DNA from: Gemmataceae bacterium
GTDB taxonomy: Bacteria; Planctomycetota; Planctomycetia; Gemmatales; Gemmataceae
DNA length: 64,000 bases
Reading direction: 5' to 3'
NCBI GenBank assembly: GCA_901538445.1
Contig: LR594584.1
Coordinates: 3,319,586 to 3,383,585, forward strand
Shown here: one piece after another, positions 41,364-51,000 of the stretch
Numbering within the stretch: position 1 is the first letter of the stretch
Layout: each line of letters begins with the position of its first letter
Notes under the pieces: generated by a model
The model's input: the letters and a program-made list of their open reading frames with translations, nothing else
Told to the model about the DNA's origin: nothing
Database searches by the model: none
Made by a program: the position numbers and the translations under genes

Positions 41364-43568
41364 TCAGTCGGAGATGTTGGCGAGGAAGTCGTCGTACTTC
41401 TTGCGGGCCGCGAACTCGCCGGTCATGAGCGACTTCTGCCGGTCGGTGAGCGCGTCGATCTCCTTCTCCTGGTCCGACAGCTTCTTGAGGTACGTGGCGT
41501 ACACCTCGGCCTCCTTCGGGGTCTCCCGCAGGTTCTTGCGGATCCGGTCCTGGTCCTGGTTCAGCCGCTGGAGGTCCAGGTTCACCTGGGCCAGCTCCCG
41601 CCGGGCCAGGTCCCACGTCCCCTTCACCTTGAGCGCCTCGGTGAGCTGGGCCTTGAGCCCCGGGCTCGCCTCGGCCAGGTTGATGAAGTGCCGGATCGTG
41701 TCGTCCCCGGTGTTGGTCAGGGTCACGCTGCTGGCCAGCTCCTTCTCCTCCGTGACCACGAACGTGGTGCTCTCGGTGGCCTTGACCGGGACCTGGAACC
41801 GGTACACGTCCGGGGTGTCCTCGACCGGCTTCTCGGTGCCCACCAGCTTGAACTGCTGGTTCGTGCGGTTCGCGTGCTCGATGAGGAGCGTGCGGTCCGT
41901 CTGGGACCGGTTCACGATCCGGTACTTCTTCTCCTCGGTGAGCCGGGTCTTGGTGGTGATGATCCCGCGGACCGCCCGGACGCTGGTGATCTTCTGGGTG
42001 CCGGGGCCGGTCTGCGGGTCCACCTCGGTGCCCAGGTCGATGGCGTAGCTGACCAGCCGCTCCTCGTTGGGCTGGACGTCGAGGACCCGGGTGTCGCCGG
42101 CGTACACGCTCCCTTCGAAGACCGTGATCGGCCCCTGGTTCAGGTGCGCGCCCGAGGTGTTCTTGAACTTGAGGCCCAGGAGCGGGTGCGTCTTCTGCAC
42201 GTTCTGGTTGTAGATCGAGACCTTCTGGCCCTCGACGTCCTTCCCGACGATCGGGAGCATGGCGCTCTTCTGCCGGCCGAGCGTGACCGGGTGGTCGATC
42301 GTGTACTGGAAGAAGTCCCCCAACGCGCCGGCGGTCGCGGAGTTACCAACGGTGCCGGTCCGCATGCGATTGCCGAGTTCGCGGCCCACGTCCGCGGCGA
42401 ACTTCTTGGCATCCTGGGACTTCTCCACCTCGGCCAACTCCATCCGCCCCGGGCCGCCCGCACCACCGAACCCCGCACCGGGGGCCGACGGCGGCATCGC
42501 GGCGCGACGGCTCTTGCCCAGAGCCTCCTGCGCGTCCTTGCCGGGCAGGCCCGGGTCGAATGCGAAGCCGTCGGCGTTCTGCTTGAACCCGCCGCGGTAC
42601 GTCACCGGCCGGAGCGAGGCGAACAGCTCGGGCTCGACGGTCGGGCGGCTGATGTACAGGGGGTTGTACAGGTCCATCTTGAAGCTGATCGGGCGGCCGC
42701 TGATGAGCGCCATCTTGACCCCGGCCCAGTCCTCGTCGGTCGGGTTCTCCACCAGGGCCCACCCCTGCAGGTACGGCTTCTCCTTGTCCGCGAGGACCAT
42801 CCGGTAGCTCGTCTTCCAGATCGGGGCCTCGACCACGTACCCGACCTGCACCTTCCGCGGGCCGTCCCCCGCGAAGTGCAGCGACACCGCCTTCTTCTGC
42901 GAGTCGTGGGTCAGCGCGAGCGTGTCGAGGGCGCGGCGGAACTCGCTCTCGATGACCGGGTTCGCGAACCGCAGTTGCTGCACTTCCGAGAGCTTGATGG
43001 CCCGGAGCCCCTCGGCGCACCACATGTTCATGACCTGGGCGTCCACCGTGGTCGTGCCGGCCGGGACCTTCTGGGTCTCGACGCCGACGATCACCCCCGA
43101 CAGCTTGCCCGGCTGGTTCGATGCGCCGGGGGTGGTCACCACCTCGACCCGCTCGCCCCGCATCTGGCTGACGATGTTGGCGAACGTGGGCTGGCCGTTC
43201 AGGTTGATGGCGTAGCTGCTCAGGGTGCGGGAGATGGGCTCCCGGCTGTCGTAGCTCACCGCGGCGATCCGGCCCTTGCCGAAGTCCTCGAGGACCATGC
43301 TCTTGAGCAGGTCGTTGATGTCCGTCTCCTGGAACGAGAGATCGACCCGCGCGTCGTCGGTGACCTCGCCGGAGCGGGAGAAGTAGCCGACGCCGCTGTT
43401 GAACATGACCACGCGGGTGATCGGGAGCGACACGGCCGGCTTCACGTCCTGCTTCGCGGCGGCGGCCTCGGGGGCCGCGGTCACCAGCTTGTCGGCCCCG
43501 ACCCCGAGCCCCACGCCCAGCCCGACCACGCCCGCGACCGGGGCGACCTTCAGCCACTTCGACGCCAT
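41364..43568 (-). CDS. Exported DUF4139 domain protein
   Basis: 734 residues from the ATG at 43568. The N-terminal helix (KVAPVAGVVGLGVGLGVGADK) is a signal or anchor. Then VVMFNSGVGYFSRSGEVTDD, the typical beginning of DUF4139/mucoidy-inhibitor-A-like proteins, and the DUF4139 part with VGYVVEAPIWKTSYRMVLAD, GWALVENPTDEDWAGVKMAL (conserved W..v.l.L.sgrP), FQYTIDHPVTLGRQKSAMLP and GITTKTRLTEEKKYRI-like strands. The C-terminus is a coiled coil (LDLQRLNQDQDRIRKNLRET, LSDQEKEIDALTDRQ). Function unknown; envelope localisation likely. A nested hairpin lies in its leader. Confidence 0.85.
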   Translation of the reverse strand: MASKWLKVAPVAGVVGLGVGLGVGADKLVTAAPEAAAAKQDVKPAVSLPITRVVMFNSGVGYFSRSGEVTDDARVDLSFQETDINDLLKSMVLEDFGKGRIAAVSYDSREPISRTLSSYAINLNGQPTFANIVSQMRGERVEVVTTPGASNQPGKLSGVIVGVETQKVPAGTTTVDAQVMNMWCAEGLRAIKLSEVQQLRFANPVIESEFRRALDTLALTHDSQKKAVSLHFAGDGPRKVQVGYVVEAPIWKTSYRMVLADKEKPYLQGWALVENPTDEDWAGVKMALISGRPISFKMDLYNPLYISRPTVEPELFASLRPVTYRGGFKQNADGFAFDPGLPGKDAQEALGKSRRAAMPPSAPGAGFGGAGGPGRMELAEVEKSQDAKKFAADVGRELGNRMRTGTVGNSATAGALGDFFQYTIDHPVTLGRQKSAMLPIVGKDVEGQKVSIYNQNVQKTHPLLGLKFKNTSGAHLNQGPITVFEGSVYAGDTRVLDVQPNEERLVSYAIDLGTEVDPQTGPGTQKITSVRAVRGIITTKTRLTEEKKYRIVNRSQTDRTLLIEHANRTNQQFKLVGTEKPVEDTPDVYRFQVPVKATESTTFVVTEEKELASSVTLTNTGDDTIRHFINLAEASPGLKAQLTEALKVKGTWDLARRELAQVNLDLQRLNQDQDRIRKNLRETPKEAEVYATYLKKLSDQEKEIDALTDRQKSLMTGEFAARKKYDDFLANISD

Positions 43569-43585
43569 TGCCGTGCCCTCAGAGG

Positions 43586-43645
43586 AGGTGAGAGTTGTTC
43601 CGGTGACCGTGGCCCCAGGACGGGGCCAGTGTGCGAGTCTCACCT
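43586..43645. promoter_or_regulatory. Nested hairpin in the leader of the DUF4139 gene
   Basis: Outer arms AGGTGAGA (43586-43593) and TCTCACCT (43638-43645) enclose a perfect TGGCCCC (43610-43616)/GGGGCCA (43622-43628) hairpin. It begins 18 nt upstream of the DUF4139 start on the minus strand, where it could affect translation initiation. Confidence 0.35.
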
Positions 43646-43718
43646 AAGCGACGAGGGAGCCGCCCGGCGCGCTTGCCGGGGCGGAGGAAAAATCTGAGGT
43701 GAGTGCGCACAGGGCCGG

Positions 43719-44975
43719 TCAGGCCGGAACGGCCGCAGCGGTGCGGGCGACCGACCGCCACACGGCTTCGAGCTTGTCAGCGAGCGGGTTCCACGAGTAC
43801 CGAGCCAGAACACGGCGGCGGCCGCGCTCGGCCGTTTCCCGCAGTTCCTCGGGCTGTCGGATGCCTTCCAGAATCCGGTCCGTCATCTCACTTGGCGTCT
43901 CGGTGACGACCAGTTCCCGCTCGGCCGCGAGCGTCAGCCCCTCGGCCCCGACCCGGGTGCTGATGACCGGGGTTTCCATCGCCAGCGCTTCCAGAATCTT
44001 CAGCCGCGAGCCGCCGCCGATGCGCAGCGGCACCACGAGCATCCCGCACGTCGCGAGGAACGGGCGGACGTCCGGCACGTCGGCGAACACCCGCACTCCC
44101 GGCGTGTTCGCGGCGCGCTCCTTCAACCACTCGGGCGGCCGCCGGCCGACGAGCGAGAGGGTCGCGTTCGGGTGCTTCGCCCGGACCTTAGGGAAGATGT
44201 CGTCGAGCAGGAGCGCGACGCCGTCGAGGTTCGGCCGCCAGTCGAGGCTACCGAGGAACAGGAGCTTGCTCAGGTCGCGTTCGACGTCGTGCTGCGGTTG
44301 GAAGTACCCGACATCGACGCCGTTATCGACCACGTCGGCCCGTGTCGCGCCGTACTCCTCGCGCATGAGCTTGGCGTCCTCGGGGCTGACCGCGATGGCG
44401 CGCGTCGCGGCAGAGTACGCCCACCGCTCGAACCGCTCGAACTTCTGCCACTGCTTGCGGACGTACCACCGCCGCACCGGGTTCAACTCGGCTTCGAGGT
44501 ACCGCTTCCAGATGAGCGACTCGACGTTGTGCGCCATCACGGTCCACGCCGAGCGGTCGAGGTCGTCGCCGAGTGCGCTCCGCAGCACCTGCGCGTACGG
44601 CGTCCACTCGCAGTGCCACACATCGACCGCGTTGGCGTCGGCGAACTCGCGGATCGCGCCCGCAAGCGCGGGGCTGGTGTGCGTTGCGACCGAGTACGGC
44701 AGCGGCGACAGCAGGTTCCCGGCGAGCCGCGCGTAGAACCCCGGCCCGGACTTCGAGGGAACGGCGCGATCGACCACGACTGTTTCGATGCCCGCGGCGC
44801 GGCACGCGTCCTCGGCGTCGAGTTCCTCGCGGCGGTCCGGGTTTCGGTGGCACAGCACGGTGACGCGGTGCCGGCCCGCAAGGCGGCGGAGCAGGTTGAA
44901 GGTGCGGATCCGCTTGCCCGAGGTGAGCGGGAACGGCAACTCTTCGTCGAGGACGGCGATGTTCAGCGAGCGCAC
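43719..44975 (-). CDS. Family 4-type glycosyltransferase
   Basis: 418-residue GT-B glycosyltransferase. The GTG at 44975 is preferred because AAAGGAG lies 5 nt upstream and the protein then starts RSLNIAVLDEELPFPLTSG, a first beta strand followed by a donor-side loop (GKRIRTFNLLRRLAGRHRV). The C-terminal domain holds LLFLGSLDWRPNLDGV, VRVFADVPDVRPFLATCGML and PLRIGGGSRLKILEALAME (E-x7-E-like nucleotide-sugar motif), typical of glycosyl transferase group 1. The domain order with WRPN is found in PEP-CTERM/exosortase-linked glycosyltransferases, but no exosortase is in view. Confidence 0.9.
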   Translation of the reverse strand: MRSLNIAVLDEELPFPLTSGKRIRTFNLLRRLAGRHRVTVLCHRNPDRREELDAEDACRAAGIETVVVDRAVPSKSGPGFYARLAGNLLSPLPYSVATHTSPALAGAIREFADANAVDVWHCEWTPYAQVLRSALGDDLDRSAWTVMAHNVESLIWKRYLEAELNPVRRWYVRKQWQKFERFERWAYSAATRAIAVSPEDAKLMREEYGATRADVVDNGVDVGYFQPQHDVERDLSKLLFLGSLDWRPNLDGVALLLDDIFPKVRAKHPNATLSLVGRRPPEWLKERAANTPGVRVFADVPDVRPFLATCGMLVVPLRIGGGSRLKILEALAMETPVISTRVGAEGLTLAAERELVVTETPSEMTDRILEGIRQPEELRETAERGRRRVLARYSWNPLADKLEAVWRSVARTAAAVPA

Positions 44976-45247
44976 GGGGACTCCTTTCCGACAACTCTCG
45001 GGCGGCGGATTGTGGCCGGTGGGCAATTTGCGGTCAACCCCGGTGTGCAGTAGGCTGAAGTGATCACCTCCCCTGCCCCGTTCCGGGTTCCGCCATGTCC
45101 GCCCCGCTCAGCTTCGAGGACAAGGCGTTCGTCCGCGCCATCCTCAACAGCCCCGCCGACCTCACCGGCTGGCTCGCCTACGCCGACTGGCTCGACGAGC
45201 ACGAGGACCCACGGGCCACGTTCATCAGGCTCGAAGTGAAGCGCCTA

Positions 45248-46465
45248 GTGGTCCACCACATTTCATTTGGCATTCCGTAAGGTCTCCTCCACCCTTGGAG
45301 GAGATCTCGTGTCACGGAAGCCCAAGCATGTCGTCCGCCTGACCACCGACGAACGCCAACGGCTCGTCCGGCTGGTCCGAACGGGTACGCACCCGGCCCG
45401 CGTCCTCACTCACGCCCAGGTCCTGCTCAAGGCCGACGCCGATGGGCCTGGCTTGGGCGACGAAGCAATTGCAACGGCCCTCGGCTGTGGTGTCCGGACC
45501 GTCGCCCGCATCCGCAAGGCATTTGCAGAGGGCGGGTTGGATGCGGCCGTGCATCGGAAGAAACCGACCGGGCGACGATACCGGAAGCTGGACGGCGAAC
45601 AGGAAGCCCGACTCGTTGCCCTGGCGTGCTCCCCAGCCCCGGACGGTCGTGGGCGGTGGACATTGCAACTGTTGGCCGACCGCCTCGTCGAGCTGCGGGT
45701 GGTGGATGCCGTCTCCGACGAGACGGTTCGGCGGACGCTGAAAAAAACGACATCAAGCCGTGGCTCAAGCAGCAGTGGGTGATCCCGCCGAAGGCCAACG
45801 CCGCGTTCGTGGCGAACATGGAAGACGTGCTGGCCGTGTACCACCGGCCGCCCGACGACACCCGCCCCGTGGTGTGCGTCGACGAGGGTGGTAAGCAACT
45901 CATCGGAGACACTCGGGAGCCACTGCCGATCCGCCCCGGCTCCGTGGCGAAGGTCGATCACGAGTACGTCCGGGCTGGTGTGGTCAACCTATTCCTGGCG
46001 TTCGAGCCTCTGGCCGGGCGGCGGCACGTGGAGGTCACGGAGCGAAAGACGAGCGTGGACTTCGCCCGCTTCGTCCGACGGTTGGTGGATGAGCAGTACC
46101 CGGACGCCGAGAAGGTGGTGCTGGTGCTGGACAACTTATCCACCCACACACCGGCCTCGCTCTACCAGGCATTCGAGGCGGCTGAGGCCCGGCGGTTGTG
46201 CGAGCGGTTGGAGTGGCACTACACGCCCAAACACGGGTCGTGGCTGAACGTGGCCGAGTGCGAGCTGAGTGTTCTGGCCCGGCAGTGTCTGGATCGCCGC
46301 ATCCCCGACATGGAAACCTTGAGGCGAGAGGTGGCTTCCTGGGAGCGGGATCGCAATGCTGCCGCTGTCGCAGCCGATTGGCAGTTCACGACGACCGACG
46401 CAAGAACGAGGCTGAAACGGCTCTACCCGGTGATCGAAACAGACAAATCAGCCGTGGTGAACCAC
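45248..46465 (+). mobile_element. IS630-family insertion sequence, 1218 bp, complete
   Basis: The ends are GTGGTCCACCAC (45248-45259) and GTGGTGAACCAC (46454-46465); as inverted repeats they match at 11 of 12 positions. They are bounded by TA on both sides (45246-45247 and 46466-46467) within a CTAG target, exactly the IS630/Tc1-mariner preference. One transposase in two overlapping frames fills the element. Both ends, target duplication and coding region are intact, so it may be active. Confidence 0.95.
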
Positions 46466-46468
46466 TAG
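45309..46468 (+). CDS. IS630-family transposase, expressed by -1 frameshift
   Basis: DDE transposase of the Tc1/mariner superfamily. The GTG at 45309 has GAGGAG upstream. Frame 1 encodes the helix-turn-helix part (RLTTDERQRLVRLVRTGTHP, DEAIATALGCGVRTVARIRK, winged-helix RWTLQLLADRLVEL). At the A7 run 45741-45747 a -1 shift joins frame 2, giving a single 386-residue product with catalytic VCVDEGGKQ (Asp), LVLDNLSTH (Asp) and HGSWLNVAECE (Glu). The stop TAG is made from the duplicated TA plus the flanking G of the target. Confidence 0.92.
45741..45747 (+). other. Slippery A7 site for programmed -1 frameshifting
   Basis: Seven A follow CTG in the transposase gene. In frame 1 the codons are CTG AAA AAA ACG; slipping back one base gives CTG AAA AAA AAC GAC, which enters the DDE frame precisely where transposase similarity continues. 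Such A6-A7 sites are well known in IS elements. Confidence 0.8.
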
Positions 46469-46909
46469 ACCCGAACATCGCCCAGACGGAACGGTTCGGT
46501 GTGATCGGGGAACTTGAAGATGTGCGTGCCAGACTTGACCCATATTGGGTGGCAATTTTTGAAAGACCACGGATTGAGAATTGCGACGTGCTGTTCGCGT
46601 TCAAGTGCCCGAAGCAGTGGGAAAAGCTCAAAGGCACCGACAATCCGCTCGTGCGAGATTGCGATGCTTGCCAGAAGAAGGTTTACTATTGCCTCACCCA
46701 GCAAGAAGCCCGCGACCATGCTCAACAGGGAGATTGTGTAGCTGTGCAACCCGGCCTGTCACGATTCCCCAACGATCTTTCGAGGGAGTACCCCGCCGAT
46801 GTCTTCGAGGATACCCGAATCGTGATGGGTATGTTGGCAGGGTACGACGAACCCGAGCCACGGCGGCCGTGGTGGAAGTTCTGGTGAGCCGGTCGCATAC
46901 AATTGCCGC

Positions 46910-47923
46910 ATGACGATCCCCGTTAATCTCATCACCGGGTTCCTCGGCGTCGGCAAGACGACCGCGGTCATCGACCTCCTCAAGAACAAGGCCGCCGGGT
47001 CGCGGTGGGCGGTGCTCGTCAACGAGTACGGCGACGTCAGCATCGACGGCGCGATGATCGAGGGCAGCGCTCCAGACGGCGTCTCGGTCCGCGAGGTCGG
47101 CGGCGGGTGCGTGTGCTGCGCCACCGCACCGTACCTCCCCGTCGCCATCCACTTCCTGCTACTCGACGCCAAGCCCGACCGGCTCATCATCGAGACGACT
47201 GGCCTCGGCCACCCGGCCCGGCTACTCGACATGCTGCGCCAGAACTACGCCGATCGCCTCGACGTCCGGGCCACGCTCGGCATCGTCGATCCGGCCGACT
47301 TCGCCAAGCCCGAGATGCGCGAGAACCCGATCTTCGTCGATCAGGTGCAACTGGCCGACGTCGTCGTGATGAACAAGCTCGACACCGCCACCCCCGAACT
47401 GGTGAGCGACTTCCAGCGCTGGGCCGAAGGGCTGTTCCCGCCGAAGCTCCTCATCGCCGGCACGACGCACGGCCGCCTCGACCCGGCGTGGCTCGACCTG
47501 AGCGCGAACGACGAGCGCCTGCCACTGTTCCCCGAGGCGCACGCACACCACCATCACCACGATGCAAGCCCTCCCATCGCGATGGGAGGGCTTACGGCCA
47601 AAAAAGGTGCGCCGGTGCGGTACCCGTCGCCCCCCGGGGTGAAGCCGGCGTGCTGCGGGTGGGTGTTCGACGCCGCCGACGTGTTCGACGAGAACCGCCT
47701 CCTTTCGCTGCTCGCGGGCACGAAGGGCGTGTCGCGGCTCAAGGGCGTGTTCCACCTACCCGACGAGTGGGAGGCGGTGAACCGCTCGGGCACGGCCGTG
47801 AGCGTCGCCCCCACCGCGTACCGCCGCGACAGCCGCTTAGAAGTGTTCTCGGACGCACTCGACTGGGCCGCGTTCGAGCGCGAGTTGGTCGGGTGCCTGC
47901 TCGCTCCCGTCGCTCGGCAGTAA
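46910..47923 (+). CDS. CobW/P47K-family metallochaperone GTPase
   Basis: 337-residue G3E GTPase thought to deliver metal ions (zinc, cobalt or iron depending on the member). Walker A GFLGVGKTTAV, the metal-binding GGGCVCC (CxCC), IIETTGLGHPA (Walker B-like) and NKLD (base specificity) are intact. A His-rich segment HAHHHHHD around residue 216 fits metal handling. The C-terminal domain starts near CCGWVFDAADVF. Odd: directly after the His-rich stretch the DNA is a perfect 28-bp palindrome adding SPPIAMGGL. The gene starts 22 nt after the IS-disrupted gene. Confidence 0.92.
   Translation: MTIPVNLITGFLGVGKTTAVIDLLKNKAAGSRWAVLVNEYGDVSIDGAMIEGSAPDGVSVREVGGGCVCCATAPYLPVAIHFLLLDAKPDRLIIETTGLGHPARLLDMLRQNYADRLDVRATLGIVDPADFAKPEMRENPIFVDQVQLADVVVMNKLDTATPELVSDFQRWAEGLFPPKLLIAGTTHGRLDPAWLDLSANDERLPLFPEAHAHHHHHDASPPIAMGGLTAKKGAPVRYPSPPGVKPACCGWVFDAADVFDENRLLSLLAGTKGVSRLKGVFHLPDEWEAVNRSGTAVSVAPTAYRRDSRLEVFSDALDWAAFERELVGCLLAPVARQ
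47566..47593. repeat. Perfect 28-bp palindrome inside the CobW-like coding sequence
   Basis: AAGCCCTCCCATCG (47566-47579) is followed immediately by its exact reverse complement CGATGGGAGGGCTT (47580-47593). It translates in frame to SPPIAMGG within a linker after the His-rich motif. A palindrome of this length in a GC-rich gene is unlikely by chance and suggests insertion of a small palindromic repeat. Confidence 0.85.
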
Positions 47924-48005
47924 CTCGTTCCCCCCGTCGCGATCCGTGCGTACAATCACGGTTCCTGCCCACCGTACTTTTCGCTTCTCCCCCCGGAGAG
48001 TTCTC

Positions 48006-51000
48006 ATGCCCGGCGGACGTTCCCTCGCCAGCGCCGCCCTCGCGCCGGCCGCACTCGTTGCCGCACTCGCGTACCTGAGTTTCCCCGCGACGCGCCCGGT
48101 CGAGGCGGATGCGGCCGAGCAACCCCCGGCCGCAAAGGCGTTCGCCTTTGAGAAGGGCGACCACGTCTGCATCATCGGCAACACGCTCGCCGAGCGGATG
48201 CAGCACGACGGCTGGCTCGACGCCCGTCTCCACGCGCGGTTCCCGAAGCACGACCTCGTGATCCGCAACCTCGGGTACTCGGGCGACGAGGTCGGCGGGT
48301 ACACCGACAAGCCGGACTTCAACAAGCGGCTCCGGTCGCAGGACTTCGGCTCCGCCGACCAGTGGCTCCGCGGCAGCGCCCCGATCCCGCAACCGAACCA
48401 GGTCGCCGACAAGGCCGCGGTGAACGAGAACCGGTTCCTGAACGTGAACACGAAGCCGGACGTGATTTTCGCGTTCCTCGGCTACAACGAGTCGTTCGCG
48501 GGCGAGGCAGGGCTGCCGAAGTTCAAGGCCGACCTCGAAGCGTTCATCAAGCACCAGCAGTCGCAGAAGTACAACGGGAAAACGCCCCCGCGGCTCGTGC
48601 TATTCTCCCCGATCGCGTTCGAGGACCACAAGTCGCCGAACCTGCCGAAGGGCGAGGAGACGAACAAGAACCTGGAGCTGTACGCGAAGGCGATGGGCGA
48701 GGTCGCGGCGGCGGCGAACGTGCCGTTTGTGGACCTCTACGGCCCGACGAAGGCCGCGTACGCGAACGCCAAGACGCCGCTCACCATCAACGGCGTCCAC
48801 CTCAACGACGCCGGGAACCGGGCGGTCGCCGAGATCATCGACGCCGCGCTGTTCCCCGCCCCGAAGGTCGACGCCGAGGACGTCGCCAAGCTGATCCCAG
48901 CGGTGAAGGACCGGAACTTCCACTGGTTCCAGCGGCACCGCGTCACCGACGGGTACTCGGTGTACGGCGGCCGGGCGTGGCTCAAGTTCGTCGGCGGTCA
49001 GACCAACTACGAGGTCGCCCAGAGGGAACTCGACATCCTCGACCTGATGACCGCGAACCGCGACAAGGTCGTGTGGGCCGCGGCGCAGGGGCAGGCGAGC
49101 ACGGCCGACGACAGCAACCTGCCGAAGCAGATCGCCGTGCCGACGAACAAGCCCGGCACCGGTCCGGAGAAGCAGCACCTGTTCCAGAGCGGCGAGGACG
49201 CGATCAAGAGCATGACCGTCGCCAAGGGGCTGAAGGTCACGCTGTTCGCGAGCGAGGAGAAGTGGCCGGAACTCGCGAAGCCGGTGCAGATGGCGTGGGA
49301 CACCAAGGGCCGGCTGTGGGTCGCGGTGTGGCCCAACTACCCGCACTGGAAGCCGGGCGACCCGTACAACGACAAGCTCCTGATCCTGGAGGACACCGAC
49401 GCCGACGGCAAGGCCGACAAGATGACGGTGTTCGCCGACAACCTCCAGAACCCGACCGGGTTCGAGTTCTACAACGGCGGCGTGCTCGTCGCTCAGGCCC
49501 CGGACCTCTGGTTCCTCAAGGACACCAACGGCGACGACAGAGCCGACGTCGGGCAGCGGGTGATCCACGGCCTCGACACGGCCGACACCCACCACGCCTC
49601 GAACAGCTTCGTGCTCGACCCGGGCGGCGCGCTCTACTTCCAGGAGGGCACGTTCCACCACTCGCAGGTCGAGGACCCGTACGGCCCGCCGAAGCGGCTC
49701 GCCAACGGCGGCGTGTTCCGGTACGAGCCGCGGACCCAGAAGTTCGACGTGTACGTCACCTACGGGTTCGCCAACCCGCACGGGCACGTGTTCGACCGGT
49801 GGGGCCAGGACGTCGTCATCGACGGCACCGGCGCGAACCCGTACCACGCCCCGCTGTTCTCGGGCTACCTGCCGTTCCCGCAGAAGCACGCCCGGCCCCC
49901 GCAAGTGTACCAGCAGCGGACCCGGCCGAGCGGCGGCATGGAGATCCTCTCCAGCCAGCACTTCCCGCCGGAGTACGACGGCAACCTGCTCGTCACCAAC
50001 TGCATCGGGTTCCTCGGTGTGCTGCGGTACAAGCTCTCCGACGTCGGCGGCAGCCTCACCGGTGAAGAGCTGGAGCCGGTGCTGAAGAGCAGCGACCCGA
50101 ACTTCCGGCCGGTGGACTGCAAGACCGGGCCGGACGGCGCGATCTACGTCGCCGACTGGCAGAACCCGATCATCGGCCACATGCAGCACAACCTCCGCGA
50201 CCCGAGCCGCGACCGGCTCCACGGCCGCATCTACCGCGTCTCGGCTGAGGGCCGCGAACCGTCTCGGTCGCCGAAGATCGCCGGCGAGAGCGTCGAGAAC
50301 CTGCTCAAGTTGCTGACTCACCCCGAGGACCGCGTCCGCTACCGGGCGAAGGTGGAACTCGGCGGCCGCACGACCGAGGAGGTCGTCCCCGCGGTGCAGG
50401 CGTGGGCCGCGAAGCTCGGTGAGAAGGACAAGGATTTCGAGCACAATCGCCTCGAAGCCCTGTGGCTCCACCAGTACCACAACACGGTCAACGCCGACCT
50501 GCTGGAGGCCGTGCTGAAGTCGCCGGTGTACCAGGCGCGTGCCGCGGCGGTTCGCGTGCTGTGGGCGTGGCGCGACCGCGTGCCCGAGGCGCTCGAACTG
50601 CTGAAGGTGGCCGCGGGCGACGACCACCCCCGCGTGCGGCTCGAAGCGGTGCGCGCCGCGAGCTACCTGACCGTGCCCGAGGCGGCCGAGGTCGTGTTCA
50701 TCGCCCAGGACAAGCCGGCCGACCAGTTCGTGAACCACGTCGCGCTCGAGACGATGAAGGCGCTGACGCCGATCGTGAACAAGGCGATCGCCGACAAGCG
50801 GCCGATCAAGTTCACCACGCCGGCCGGTGCGCGGTTCTTCCTGAAGTCGGTCGGCACCGACGAGCTCCTGAAGATGGACCGCACCCCCGGCGTGCTGCTC
50901 GAACTGCTGTTCCGCCCCGGGGTCCGCGACGAGTTCCGCCGCGACGCGCTCGCCGGCCTCGCGAAGATCGACAACAAGCCCGAGGCGGCGGTTCTCGTGA

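Larger units (their letters stand above)
45095..46887 (+). pseudogene. TIGR02996-domain protein gene interrupted by IS630-family element
   Basis: The 5' part (45095-45247) encodes MSAPLSFEDKAFVRAILNSP, then LTGWLAYADWLDEHEDPRAT, a Gemmata repeat-companion domain. The 3' part (46468-46887) continues in the same frame: DPNIAQTERFGVIGELEDVR, a Cys motif CDACQKKVYYC and the end RRPWWKFW. Removing the IS plus one TA joins codon CTA (Leu51) to GAC with no frame change, giving a 190-residue protein. As it stands, the 5' frame reads into the IS and stops at 45278-45280. The disruption must be recent, because no other damage is visible in either part. Confidence 0.92.
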
